Of a DNA stretch of 64,000 nucleotides, positions 24,950-33,792 are shown in pieces. The number at the start of each line of letters is the position of its first letter. The first letter of the stretch is position 1. The stretch is from NCBI RefSeq assembly GCF_007786455.1, contig NZ_VNJK01000001.1, positions 62,001-126,000 of the forward strand, written 5' to 3'. Position numbers and translations under genes: made by a program. The DNA is from Paenibacillus agilis (GTDB taxonomy: Bacteria > Bacillota > Bacilli > Paenibacillales > Paenibacillaceae). The notes below the pieces were generated by a model that was not told where the DNA came from, ran no database searches, and saw nothing but the letters and a program-made list of their open reading frames with translations.

Positions 24950-26830
24950 ATGTGGGCTGATGATGCTTCTAAAATTGATATGCTGGCTTACGAACCTTAT
25001 GCAAGTTTAATAAGTGAGATTGCAACTAGTGAAAGAATGAACCCTTTAACTATTGGTTTGTTCGGAAATTGGGGAAGTGGTAAATCAACATTGCTTCATT
25101 TAATCGAAAAAAACACAACTATTCAAACTGGAAAAAAGATTGCTGTGGTTAAGGTAAATGCCTGGATGTTTGAAGGATATGATGATGCAAAAACTGCTTT
25201 AATGGAGGCTATTTTACTGAGCCTTCAGGAAAATAAAACATATTTTGAAAAATCTACCGATATGATAAAAAATTTAGTCAAAAGGGTTGATTGGATTAGA
25301 GTAGGAAGTACAGCTGTAAAAAAGAGTATACCTATAGGCCTTAGTTTATTAATGGGGAGCCCTGCTCCATTGCTAATGGGGGGCCTTAGAGCAGAAAACT
25401 TTGATACAGAAGAAGAAGTATCTAAAGAATTCGATGCTATTTCTCAAATGGGGAAAGATCATCTTAAGACTGATCAGCAGGAAAACATAATTGAAAATGT
25501 AAGAAGATTTAGGGAGGACTTTAATAATATAATCCGTGCATCCCAAATTGATAACCTAATAATTATGATTGATGATTTAGATAGATGTAATCCCGATAGG
25601 ATAATTGAAACACTCGAAGCGATTAAATTGTTTCTTGCTGTAGAGAAGACAACTTTTATAATTGCTATGGATGAAAATATTATTACATACTCTGTGAAGA
25701 GTAAATATCCTCAATTGGATGATGTAGATTTGGATGTTTCCATTGACTATATAGAAAAAATAGTTCAACTTCCAATAAGAATCGCAGAATTGGCAGAGAC
25801 AGATATTAAGAATTACATGCTACTTTTGATAAGCGAAATGTATTTAGCCGATAGTACGTTAAATCAATTAATAAATAAACTAAAGGAAAAGGGGATTTTT
25901 ATTAAAGGAGAGATTATAACCGGAAAAGAGATAATTGAAATCATAAGTGAATCAGCAATCAATGACGTAGATAAATATAAGCAGGGATACAGCCAAGCGG
26001 ATTTTGAAGAGCAAATCCAAATTTTCAATAGTATAGGCAGTATAATTGCAGCTACCCTAAAAGGTAATCCACGACAAACAAAACGGTTCTTAAATACATT
26101 TTATATGAGAAAACGACTTGCTGAGATACAAAACATAAAACTAAATCTAGCAGTTTTGGCAAAGTTGATGGTACTAGAATACATAGATAGAGACTTATTT
26201 AGAGAGCTTTATCAATGGCAATTTGAGAATGATGGTATTCCAAAGCAGCTAGGAGAAATCGAGAATCAAGTATTAAATGAAAGTTTAGGCGAGGAGAAAA
26301 GCGGAAAAGCAAGTGTGGAGGCCAAGAATAAAGCTTGGTATGGGGAAAAAATAAAAAGATGGATTGGAGTTGAGCCTAGTAACCTGTCAGCAATTGATTT
26401 ATCACAATATTTCTACTTAGCACGTGACTCCGTTTCAGATAAAAAACTTATTTCTACAAACCTAAACCAAGAAGAAAGAAGATTTATTAATCAAATTTGT
26501 AACTCATCAATCTCAGAAGTAATTAGAAAGAAAAAAATAGAGGAACTAAATGAACTAGATGAGGTTACTCGTAATGAAATAGTTAAAGGAGTAATCTCTA
26601 AATATAATCAAGACCAAGATCATTTATGGGTTTTAATACAAATTTACAAAATGTTTCCGCAATTCAATCAAAAAATTTTTGAAGAATTTAAAAAGATTAA
26701 GAAGAGTGCTTTTACTCCAAGTGAAGCAATTCTTTTCAAACAATTAGATATAGAGAACTATGAAAGATTAAAAGATTTCTATATAAATGAACGGAAAGTT
26801 CCAAAACGCTTATGGGAAGTAGGGGGATAG
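24950..26830 (+). CDS. qatA: KAP-family P-loop NTPase, Qat antiphage system subunit A
   Basis: A 626-residue KAP ATPase. Walker A is GNWGSGKST (residues 39-47), the segment KVNAWMFEGYDDAKTALMEA is typical of KAP proteins, and Walker B is IMIDDLDRC (Asp208, Asp209). A sensor-like FIIAMDENII and the GNPRQTKRFLNTF arginine-containing motif follow. Two hydrophobic stretches that KAP proteins often insert after Walker A are short here (residues about 125-150). It is the first gene of a tight four-gene operon with a QueC-like and a TatD-like protein, the composition of Qat. Family knowledge: Qat protects against phage; the mechanism is not fully known. AT-rich, unlike the flanking genes. Confidence 0.9.
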   Translation: MWADDASKIDMLAYEPYASLISEIATSERMNPLTIGLFGNWGSGKSTLLHLIEKNTTIQTGKKIAVVKVNAWMFEGYDDAKTALMEAILLSLQENKTYFEKSTDMIKNLVKRVDWIRVGSTAVKKSIPIGLSLLMGSPAPLLMGGLRAENFDTEEEVSKEFDAISQMGKDHLKTDQQENIIENVRRFREDFNNIIRASQIDNLIIMIDDLDRCNPDRIIETLEAIKLFLAVEKTTFIIAMDENIITYSVKSKYPQLDDVDLDVSIDYIEKIVQLPIRIAELAETDIKNYMLLLISEMYLADSTLNQLINKLKEKGIFIKGEIITGKEIIEIISESAINDVDKYKQGYSQADFEEQIQIFNSIGSIIAATLKGNPRQTKRFLNTFYMRKRLAEIQNIKLNLAVLAKLMVLEYIDRDLFRELYQWQFENDGIPKQLGEIENQVLNESLGEEKSGKASVEAKNKAWYGEKIKRWIGVEPSNLSAIDLSQYFYLARDSVSDKKLISTNLNQEERRFINQICNSSISEVIRKKKIEELNELDEVTRNEIVKGVISKYNQDQDHLWVLIQIYKMFPQFNQKIFEEFKKIKKSAFTPSEAILFKQLDIENYERLKDFYINERKVPKRLWEVGG

Positions 26831-26834
26831 AAGA

Positions 26835-27548
26835 ATGGGTACGTCAAAAGGATATTTACCACCTACAGGCTATTTATGGCCTGAAGCGAAAAGAGATATT
26901 ACAAATATGGTAAAAAGTGATTTTACTCCTTCTTCCATAGAGCGATCCATTTCAAGTTTTTCAAAAGCTATGAGTGGTGGAGATAAACAATTTCTGAATT
27001 CAGCTTCTAGGGTTGGAGCAAAGGCAGTAAATTTTATAGAGGCAGTTAAGAATTTTGGATTCAATGAAGCATTAGAAAAGATAGGTTTGTCGCACTTAAT
27101 TAACAAGTCACCAGAAGAACTGAGAATTGGTATTATAGAGTATTTTAACGATGGTAGAAACGATTTCTACGGGAATATTGCTCAACAAAGTATGAGTGAA
27201 TTTATGCGTGAACTATTTAAAAGTGTAAAAGATGAAGAGGAATACAATACAATACTGGGTTCAATTGATACTGGAGAATTTATTAGAGAATTCATTATAA
27301 AGTTTATACAAAATTGTTTTTTCGCAAACTTTGCAGAAAAGATACTTGCAATGTTTGATAAGTTAAACAAGTATGATATCGCTGAAAAAAGCGTTAAGAC
27401 ATATATCCGATCAACTATAGAAAGTGAGTTTACAATAGAGAACATCCAGAAAGTAGATTGGAACGGGATAGAAGGTTATAAAATTATTAAAGAAAAATGC
27501 AACAAAGCTTTTGAAATATTATCTGTTTGGAGTGAGACACTTGTTTAA
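26835..27548 (+). CDS. qatB: Qat antiphage system protein QatB
   Basis: A 237-residue protein beginning MGTSKGYLPPTG, without membrane segments or known enzyme motifs. I identify it by position (second gene between KAP ATPase and QueC-like enzyme, 4 bp after qatA) and by its start: a short Gly/Ser/Pro-rich head followed by helices, including a SGGDKQFLNSASRVG-like segment. The rest is alpha-helical and charged. Biochemical role unknown. The gene end overlaps the start of qatC, indicating coupled translation. Confidence 0.8.
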   Translation: MGTSKGYLPPTGYLWPEAKRDITNMVKSDFTPSSIERSISSFSKAMSGGDKQFLNSASRVGAKAVNFIEAVKNFGFNEALEKIGLSHLINKSPEELRIGIIEYFNDGRNDFYGNIAQQSMSEFMRELFKSVKDEEEYNTILGSIDTGEFIREFIIKFIQNCFFANFAEKILAMFDKLNKYDIAEKSVKTYIRSTIESEFTIENIQKVDWNGIEGYKIIKEKCNKAFEILSVWSETLV

Positions 27549-28968
27549 CATATGGATTAACAAGCAGAGTGATGATTTAATAGGGAATGTAAACCAAGTT
27601 GAAAGCCTACTTATATTTAATCTTTTTGATAAAAACAACAAATCTAATGTTAAGACTGATATGGAGCAACTTTGGAGAAGGTTCGGATATCAATCTCTTT
27701 CTAATATAAGTGAAGATTTATTGATTTTAGCTGTAAGTGTTTTCTCGGCAGATAAAAGAATACCTCGGAAGAAATCTACTGACAATTGGACAAGAAGCAT
27801 CACAATACATTTACCTGTATTGGAGATAGAGAAATGGATAAATGTAAAAGACGATTTGGAGAAAATGCTTGGATTTTTAAGTGGAGATGAATGGAGATTT
27901 GAATTCAGAAAGTCTGAAAGTAAGTTTAGGGCCAAAAAGAAAAATGAAAAGTTCAAGTTAATTAACAGTAAAGAGTTTAATTCAGTTAGTCTATTTTCGG
28001 GTGGATTAGATTCTTTCTGCGGAGCTTTAACTTTGTCCGATAAGCTAATGCATACTTGTTATGTTGGTTTTAGAGAGTACAATCTTCTAACAAGCAGACA
28101 AAATGAGCTTTTTAATGAGATCGACGAAGCATATCCTACTGTAAAAAAAGAACTCATTTTATTTAATGCAAACCCATCAGCTCCTCAACAAAAAAATAGA
28201 GAAAAAGCAACACTCGGTGCAGAAAGTTCCAGTAGGAGCAGGTCGTTTTTATTTTTAGCTGGAGCAATTGCAGTTGCATCAGTCATTGGAGAGGGGACAC
28301 CCGTTTATATACCAGAAAACGGTTTTATTGGAGTGAACGTACCTTTGACTACTAGTAGAAATAGTAGTTGTAGTACTAGAACTACTCACCCTATCTTCTT
28401 AAAATCACTAAATCGTATCCTCGAATTAGTTGGCTTAAATCACACAATCTCGAATTTTTACTGGGATAAATCCAAAGGAGAAATTGTTGCTGAACATAAA
28501 GAAAAACTTATTTTTCAAGATAATGCACATAAAACCCTTTCATGCTCACATCCATGCTTATCGAGGTATGATAAAGTTAAACCTCCTTGCAACTGTGGTT
28601 ATTGTTATCCATGTCTGATTAGAAGAGCCTCATTTTTTTATATTAGAAATGATAACACAACATATAATGAAAATTACCAACTGAATGCTGAGTTTATTTA
28701 CAAGTATAGTAATCTTCAAGGAAAAGCTAGTGATTTAAGAGCGGTGCTCTATAGTTTAAGAAGGTATTTCATGCACAAAGACGATAAAGACTATATTAGA
28801 ACGCTCTTAATAAGTCATGGTACATTGTCTGTAGCTGAAATTATTGCATATGAGCGTTTATATCATAAATCTATGAATGAATTATGGGAAATGATCAAGT
28901 CTGAAGATCTTCGAAATGGGGGAGGATTATTAGATTATTCAAGCATGAAGGAAATGGAATATGTCTAA
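27541..28968 (+). CDS. qatC: QueC-like protein, Qat antiphage system QatC
   Basis: A 475-residue protein with the ATP-pyrophosphatase loop SGGLDS (residues 153-158) in a PP-loop domain related to 7-cyano-7-deazaguanine synthase (QueC). A cysteine-rich zinc motif follows from Cys335 onward (CSHPC, then CNCGYCYPC). The 150-residue N-terminal extension, absent from housekeeping QueC, marks the QatC type. The frame has no early ATG; I place the start at TTG 27541, 6 bp after GGAGTG, overlapping the qatB stop by 8 bp. GTG 27532 and TTG 27511 are alternatives. Family knowledge suggests a 7-deazaguanine-related modification, but the substrate in defence is a matter of inference here. Confidence 0.87.
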   Translation: MFNIWINKQSDDLIGNVNQVESLLIFNLFDKNNKSNVKTDMEQLWRRFGYQSLSNISEDLLILAVSVFSADKRIPRKKSTDNWTRSITIHLPVLEIEKWINVKDDLEKMLGFLSGDEWRFEFRKSESKFRAKKKNEKFKLINSKEFNSVSLFSGGLDSFCGALTLSDKLMHTCYVGFREYNLLTSRQNELFNEIDEAYPTVKKELILFNANPSAPQQKNREKATLGAESSSRSRSFLFLAGAIAVASVIGEGTPVYIPENGFIGVNVPLTTSRNSSCSTRTTHPIFLKSLNRILELVGLNHTISNFYWDKSKGEIVAEHKEKLIFQDNAHKTLSCSHPCLSRYDKVKPPCNCGYCYPCLIRRASFFYIRNDNTTYNENYQLNAEFIYKYSNLQGKASDLRAVLYSLRRYFMHKDDKDYIRTLLISHGTLSVAEIIAYERLYHKSMNELWEMIKSEDLRNGGGLLDYSSMKEMEYV

Positions 28969-29698
28969 CTTTGTTGATTTTCATATTCATATAGATTATT
29001 ACAAAAATTATAAAGAAATGTTTAATTACTTCTTACAAACTAAGACATATGCATTATTTGTTACAAATTTACCTGAAGTATTTGAACAGTGTAAACGAGA
29101 ATTTCCTGAATCTAAATATGTAAAGATAGGTATGGGGTATAACCCTCAGTTAGCTATAACCCATGATTTTAATAGAGCGCTATTTGATAATTGGCTTCCC
29201 CATACAAAATATATTGGGGAAGTAGGTTTAGATTATTCAAAAGACTTTATTGAATATAAAATAAAACAACAAAAGGCATTTCAACATATTTGTATGAAGT
29301 CGGGAAAAGCAAATAAGATAATGTCGATACATTCGAAAAGAGCTGAGCAAGATATTTTAGATATTTTAAAAGAAAATAAAGTGCGATTTGCTGTATTTCA
29401 TTGGTATTCAGGAAGTGAACACCTTGTGGAAGAGATAGTTAGAAGAGGATATTATTTCTCGGTGAATTATTCCATGCTATCTACAGCAAAAGGTTTTAAC
29501 ATAATAACTTCAATTCCCTTAGAAAGATTACTCATTGAAACAGATGCTCCTTTTGGGAAAAGTAATCTAGGGGGTAGAACTTATAATTTACCCTTAATTT
29601 ACGAGGAGTTCGAAGAGAAGCTCAAAGTTAAAAACTTTAGATCTATTGTATTGAGTAATTTGAAAAGATTATTAGTGGAACAACAAAATCAATTATAG
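28961..29698 (+). CDS. qatD: TatD-like DNase, Qat antiphage system QatD
   Basis: A 245-residue metal-dependent hydrolase of the TatD amidohydrolase group. Ligands are visible: HIH (His8, His10), the bridging Glu87 in GEVGLDYS, His in SIHSKRAE, His in FHWYSG and Asp in LIETDAPFG. TatD proteins are Mg-dependent nucleases with a TIM-barrel fold. It overlaps qatC by 8 bp and is the last gene of the operon. With the KAP NTPase, QatB and QueC-like protein it completes Qat. AT-rich like the three upstream genes. Confidence 0.9.
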   Translation: MSNFVDFHIHIDYYKNYKEMFNYFLQTKTYALFVTNLPEVFEQCKREFPESKYVKIGMGYNPQLAITHDFNRALFDNWLPHTKYIGEVGLDYSKDFIEYKIKQQKAFQHICMKSGKANKIMSIHSKRAEQDILDILKENKVRFAVFHWYSGSEHLVEEIVRRGYYFSVNYSMLSTAKGFNIITSIPLERLLIETDAPFGKSNLGGRTYNLPLIYEEFEEKLKVKNFRSIVLSNLKRLLVEQQNQL

Positions 29699-30010
29699 GG
29701 GTTATCTGGTGTATGGAATGCTGTTATATTGCTTCTTTAAATCATTAGTCAAATTGAAATGCGGGTAATATTAATAATTTTATCTATGTATTGAGCCGAC
29801 CTAGTAAGTAGGTCGGCTCAAGTTTATTATAGAGGTTTTAAAAATGAGGGAAGGATATGAAGTGCATATTTAATGTTAATGTGTATAAATTGAGCTGAGT
29901 GTTTTTAGTATGATTTGATGCATTGAAAAATACATATAAATTTCAAATACATATTCCTAATAATATTTTCTTAAAATGTATAACCTCATTGTGGAGTATC
30001 CTACAGTTAA
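29699..30010. other. Gene-free region downstream of the Qat operon
   Basis: AT-rich and without a supported gene. It contains the long hairpin at 29791-29821 (TTGAGCCGACCTA with its exact complement around GTAAG), which lacks a clear T-run and may be an imperfect terminator of qatD. A 13-codon frame after AGGGAAGG near 29855 is too short to defend. Confidence 0.5.
29791..29821. terminator. Hairpin, probable terminator of the Qat operon
   Basis: A perfect 13-bp stem with 5-base loop GTAAG, followed by AGTTTATT, only a weak T-run. Confidence 0.55.
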
Positions 30011-30517
30011 TCAATTGAAAACTCCTTCGGCGGAGACTTTCTGCAAGGCTTCTACAATCGGAATAACTGGTGGGCTGATCTGGGATGGAAGTTCATCAAG
30101 AGGGAAGAAGCGAGCATCTTTGCTTTCATGATTAATGGTTAGCTCACCGCTACACTGCTTCGTCTTAAATACGATATCGACATTGTATACTTCATCGCCG
30201 TGAGGATATTTGTAGTAAAGCCGCTCGCCTGAAAAGACATCGAATATGTCTAACTGTTCTGCATGCAGTCCCGTTTCTTCCAACAACTCGCGGGCTGCGG
30301 CTTCGCGAACTTCTTCTCCCAGTTCGATCGCCCTGCCTGGGAAGCACCAGCTATCATTATCGGTTCTCCGCATCATAAGGATGTGCCCTATTTCGTTGAA
30401 CACAACTACACTTGCCCCACATAATAATAATGGTCGTGTGCCTACCAATTTGCGCATCTCTCTTATATATTCTCGAAATGTAAGACCCCCTACACATTTT
30501 GAGTTATATTTTCCCAA
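30011..30517 (-). CDS. Nudix hydrolase
   Basis: A 168-residue protein with the Nudix box AIELGEEVREAAARELLEET followed by GL. The REAAARELLEETG core is intact. The first glycine of the usual box is Arg here (PGR instead of PGG). YIREMRKLVGTRPLLLCGA is the N-terminus typical of short Nudix proteins of Bacillota. The family hydrolyses nucleoside diphosphates linked to another moiety. The start is uncertain: TTG 30517 has no ribosome site, and homologues usually begin about ten residues before MRKLVG, so the true start may have been changed. It is monocistronic on the minus strand and borders the Qat island. Confidence 0.82.
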   Translation of the reverse strand: MGKYNSKCVGGLTFREYIREMRKLVGTRPLLLCGASVVVFNEIGHILMMRRTDNDSWCFPGRAIELGEEVREAAARELLEETGLHAEQLDIFDVFSGERLYYKYPHGDEVYNVDIVFKTKQCSGELTINHESKDARFFPLDELPSQISPPVIPIVEALQKVSAEGVFN

Positions 30518-30628
30518 AAAAAGATGATAGCATAGGTAGTGAAAAATACATACTCAACTTAACTTTATCTATTTCATTTCTCGACTTCTTTTAGGGTTTG
30601 TTTCTACTAGGGAGATAAACATTGAACG

Positions 30629-30665
30629 AAGCAGCCCTGATGATCTGTTTTCATCGGGGCTGCTT
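30629..30665 (-). terminator. Hairpin after the HEAT-repeat gene
   Basis: AAGCAGCCCTGATG pairs with CATCGGGGCTGCTT (one wobble) around ATCTGTTTT. It lies 20 bp downstream of the minus-strand stop; the T-run is weak. Confidence 0.5.
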
Positions 30666-30684
30666 ACTGCTAAACATTATTTAC

Positions 30685-31029
30685 TCATAACCCCTTTGAT
30701 GCTACTTTTCTAACGCCAGGATCAGAATCATTCAACAAGGTGTTTAATAAATCCGAGTCACCCATACCAGTCACTTTGCGTAGAGTAGCTGCTGCCGCTA
30801 CGCGTATATCCGCAAGGCTGCTATTTGCACCCTCTTTTAGGACCTCGATTGCATTTGCATCCTGAAGTAGACCAGCAGTATACACTGCCCGAGGGGCGAT
30901 TCTAGGATCACCTCTCTTGGTCAAATCCAATAATACAGGAATAATTTCAGGACCCAAAGCAGCTGCGGCTTTGTAATCGGGTTCTTCTCGATCTAATAAT
31001 TCAATCAGCTTTTCTTTTGACATAATCAC
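30685..31029 (-). CDS. Small HEAT-repeat protein
   Basis: A 114-residue all-helical protein of about three HEAT-like repeats (IIPVLLDLTKRGDPRIAPRA, AIEVLKEGANSSLADIRVAA, LLNTLLNDSDPGVRKVASKG). Each repeat has the D/P and V/R positions typical of PBS-lyase/HEAT units used for protein binding. A GTG start at 31029 is 6 bp from AAGGAG; an ATG lies two codons further in. The gene starts 18 bp after the metzincin gene, in the same operon, so it may bind or regulate that protein. Function unknown. Confidence 0.75.
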   Translation of the reverse strand: MIMSKEKLIELLDREEPDYKAAAALGPEIIPVLLDLTKRGDPRIAPRAVYTAGLLQDANAIEVLKEGANSSLADIRVAAAATLRKVTGMGDSDLLNTLLNDSDPGVRKVASKGL

Positions 31030-31047
31030 TATTATCTCCTTTTATAG

Positions 31048-31581
31048 TTAAATCGTATATGGACTATTTTCCATCATATTTATCTCTGAGCTGCTTAGGT
31101 CTGGTGGTGGATTCGTAATATTATTAGTTCCTCCGCCGTACATCAGACTATCTCGATTCGCAGTATGCGGAAGCCCTAATACATGACCAACTTCATGTCC
31201 AAGTGTCCAAACGCTTGCGACTCTAGCAACAACTGCTCCTGGACGGCCAATTGGATGCGCGGCGCAACCATTATAGGATGGAACTGTAGAGCGAACAAAA
31301 TAAACAGTCAACTCATTATCACCGACATGATTTCGGTGCGCGTATAGCTCTTCTTGTTCTTCTGTAGCACTGTTTGCTACACACTGACCAACATCAATAT
31401 CCATAAGGAGCGGTAAATCTAAGTGCTCTGTACTAACTACATCAACTTGAAATCCAGCAGAGGCGTAAACCCCTTTCATCGCATTCACCATTTCATCTAC
31501 AGGTACTATCGGCTCGTGCAATATTTTAAAATGCAAACGAACAGATTGCTGATTATGCTCATCACTTACACGATCTGACAT
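31048..31581 (-). CDS. Metzincin-type zinc metallopeptidase, no signal peptide
   Basis: A 177-residue protein with the extended zinc motif HEVGHVLGLPH (His129, Glu130, His133, His139) and a Met-turn in DSLMYGG (Met147), the two features of metzincins. The N-terminal 110 residues contain VRLHFKI and LTVYFV strands as expected for the upper domain. No signal peptide or propeptide is visible, unusual for a metzincin and suggesting a cytoplasmic enzyme or non-classical export. The ATG at 31581 follows GGAGGGG. Operon with the HEAT-repeat gene. Substrate unknown. Confidence 0.85.
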   Translation of the reverse strand: MSDRVSDEHNQQSVRLHFKILHEPIVPVDEMVNAMKGVYASAGFQVDVVSTEHLDLPLLMDIDVGQCVANSATEEQEELYAHRNHVGDNELTVYFVRSTVPSYNGCAAHPIGRPGAVVARVASVWTLGHEVGHVLGLPHTANRDSLMYGGGTNNITNPPPDLSSSEINMMENSPYTI

Positions 31582-31728
31582 AAGTAATTACCCCTCCAAA
31601 TACAGTCTATTGATGGTGCGCTAATATATAGTTGACTAATAACACAAAATTATTCAGCTGAGAACCTTCTACAAGTAGGTAGTAAAGTGATATAGCAGCC
31701 TTAGACGTTAAAGTGGAACATAAAATTG

Positions 31729-31781
31729 AAAGGCAGTGGTTGCATAGGTGCGTTTTTTGCGTCCTAAGTACCACTGCCTTT
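31729..31781 (-). terminator. Terminator of the nucleotidase gene
   Basis: AAAGGCAGTGG pairs with CCACTGCCTTT; the loop contains a second AGG/CCT pairing. On the minus strand it is followed by CAATTTTA. Confidence 0.75.
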
Positions 31782-31800
31782 TATTTAGGGATAGTTGAAA

Positions 31801-33792
31801 TTACTTCGTCTTCTTGCTCAAATCAATGCTGAATTTCGCGAAGCCTGTGTCCAATGTAGATTGGTACTTCATGTGAGGCTGTTTCTTCGCAAATTCTTTT
31901 GCATTTGGAGAAGTTACGAACGTTACATTTGCTTTGTTCTTCAACGGAACGAACGACCAGTTCTTATCCGCTGTAGGGTTGATCGTCTTCTTCTCTAAAA
32001 TGTAGTTAATTACAACTTGGCGAGTCTCTTCTTGAGAATCGATGACAATGTTAGAGCCATCAAGACCTGGGAAGCTGCCGCCGCCTGTTGCACGGTAGTT
32101 GTTAGTTACAACTAGGAACTTGTCCGTTGCTTTAACTGGCTTGCCTTTGTAAGACAAGTTTTTGATACGCTTCGCGTTCTTGTTAATAAGCTTACCGTCA
32201 GCATCGTACTTGGAAGGCTGTGTTACGTCAATTTGGTAAGTAACGCCGTCCAAAATGTCGAAGTTGTACGTACGGAACTGCTCGTTAATAAGAGCTTGTT
32301 CACCTTTTTTCTTCGGATCGATTTGATTGAATTGTCCAGCAGAACGCTCCAACCATTCTTGTACTTGTGTACCGTTAATTTTCACCACTTTTACTGTGTT
32401 CGGATATACATACAAGTCAGCAACGTTTTTGATTGCCAATGTTCCAGCAGGGATGTTCGTGTAGTAGTTAACCCCTTGACGTCCGCCTGCTTTGAATGGT
32501 GCTCCAGCAGATAGTACTGGAATTCCTTCAAGTTCTGTGCCTTTAACTGCTTTCTCTGTGTACCATTTCTGAGCATTCGTCACGATTTGTACAGACGGGT
32601 CATCTTGTACAAGCGCGAAGTAGCTGTGAATAGGAGCCGTCGTCTTACCTACTGCGGAACGAACCCATTTCACTGTTTTGTCGTGATCTTCTTTTACAGC
32701 ATCAACAATCGTTTTATCTGCATCAACAAGTGCTTTTTTGTTTTCTTTATCAAATACAGGTACTGCTTTAGATGTAGAATCAACTACGTCCCATTTGCCG
32801 TTTACTTGCTTCAATTCCAAATCAATAACACCAAGGTTGTCACCCCAGAATCCAGGCATTACAGCTGGAACTCCGTTGATTAGACCTTTTTTTGCATCTA
32901 CGCCTTTAATATTTTCAAACCCTTTGCCAGGGAAAACAGCATGTGAGTGGCCGAATAGAATCGCATCGATTCCGTCGATTTTACTCAATTCCAAGTTTGC
33001 ATTTTCGGAATCGTTGCCTGCTGTACTAATACCAGCGTGAGGAATCGCAACAATGATGTCTGCACCTTTTTGCTTCATTTCAGGCACAAATTTCTTCGCG
33101 GACGCTACCATATCTTTCGCAATTACTTTGCCGCTAAGATGAGCTTCATCCCAGTTCATAATTTGCGGTGGTACGAAGCCGATTACGCCGACTTTAAGCT
33201 TAACATCTTTACCAGTTTCATCTTTGAACGTGCGATCTAGGATGACATAGGGATCGAATCTATTTTTATCGTTGCTTGGATCTTTATCTTTGTCATCAAC
33301 ATACACGTTGGAGTTCACGTAAGGGAACTTTGCGCCTTTCAAGCTGCGGTCCAGATGCTCTAGTCCGAAGTTGAATTCGTGGTTGCCGATGTTTGCTGCA
33401 TCGTATTGCAATTCGTTCATTGCTTTATAAACAGGGTGAGTTTCGCCATCTTTCAAAGGTTGTACTTTTGCAACATAATCGCCAAGCGGATTACCTTGAA
33501 GGAGGTCACCATTGTCAAACAACATACTATTTTTTACTTCTTCGCGTGATTGTTTGATCAACGTTGCTGTTTTTGCTAAACCATACTCATCTGTTAATTT
33601 GTCTTGGTAGTAATCGTAGTTCACCATATTCGTGTGTAAATCGGTTGTTTCCATCAGACGCAGTTTCAGTACAGAATCGGAAGAGGTACTTGTGTCTGCA
33701 TTAACGGGAGAAAGCGTGAATGAAAGCGTTCCCAATACAAGAGACGCCGAGAGTACAAGACTTGTGATCTTCTGCCTTGTTGAAAGTTTCAT
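31801..33792 (-). CDS. Exported 2',3'-cyclic-nucleotide 2'-phosphodiesterase / 5'-nucleotidase
   Basis: A 663-residue secreted enzyme. The signal peptide is readable: MKLSTRQK, then a hydrophobic core LVLSASLVLGTLSFTLS ending in VNADTS. The calcineurin-like metallophosphatase domain has METTDLHTN, FDNGDLLQGNP, NIGNHEFNFG, AIPHAGIS and GHSHAVFPG (both metal sites). The 5'-nucleotidase C-terminal domain begins near NAQKWY and ends with the FLVVTNNYRATGGGSFPG substrate loop. It should release phosphate or nucleosides from extracellular cyclic nucleotides and nucleotides. The ATG at 33792 follows AGGAGG; 39 upstream codons are open but non-coding. No sortase or SLH anchor is seen. Confidence 0.93.
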   Translation of the reverse strand: MKLSTRQKITSLVLSASLVLGTLSFTLSPVNADTSTSSDSVLKLRLMETTDLHTNMVNYDYYQDKLTDEYGLAKTATLIKQSREEVKNSMLFDNGDLLQGNPLGDYVAKVQPLKDGETHPVYKAMNELQYDAANIGNHEFNFGLEHLDRSLKGAKFPYVNSNVYVDDKDKDPSNDKNRFDPYVILDRTFKDETGKDVKLKVGVIGFVPPQIMNWDEAHLSGKVIAKDMVASAKKFVPEMKQKGADIIVAIPHAGISTAGNDSENANLELSKIDGIDAILFGHSHAVFPGKGFENIKGVDAKKGLINGVPAVMPGFWGDNLGVIDLELKQVNGKWDVVDSTSKAVPVFDKENKKALVDADKTIVDAVKEDHDKTVKWVRSAVGKTTAPIHSYFALVQDDPSVQIVTNAQKWYTEKAVKGTELEGIPVLSAGAPFKAGGRQGVNYYTNIPAGTLAIKNVADLYVYPNTVKVVKINGTQVQEWLERSAGQFNQIDPKKKGEQALINEQFRTYNFDILDGVTYQIDVTQPSKYDADGKLINKNAKRIKNLSYKGKPVKATDKFLVVTNNYRATGGGSFPGLDGSNIVIDSQEETRQVVINYILEKKTINPTADKNWSFVPLKNKANVTFVTSPNAKEFAKKQPHMKYQSTLDTGFAKFSIDLSKKTK

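Noticed and set aside
29846-29900. 13-codon ORF downstream of qatD
   Set aside because: Too short, spacing only 2 bp, no context; not reported as a gene.
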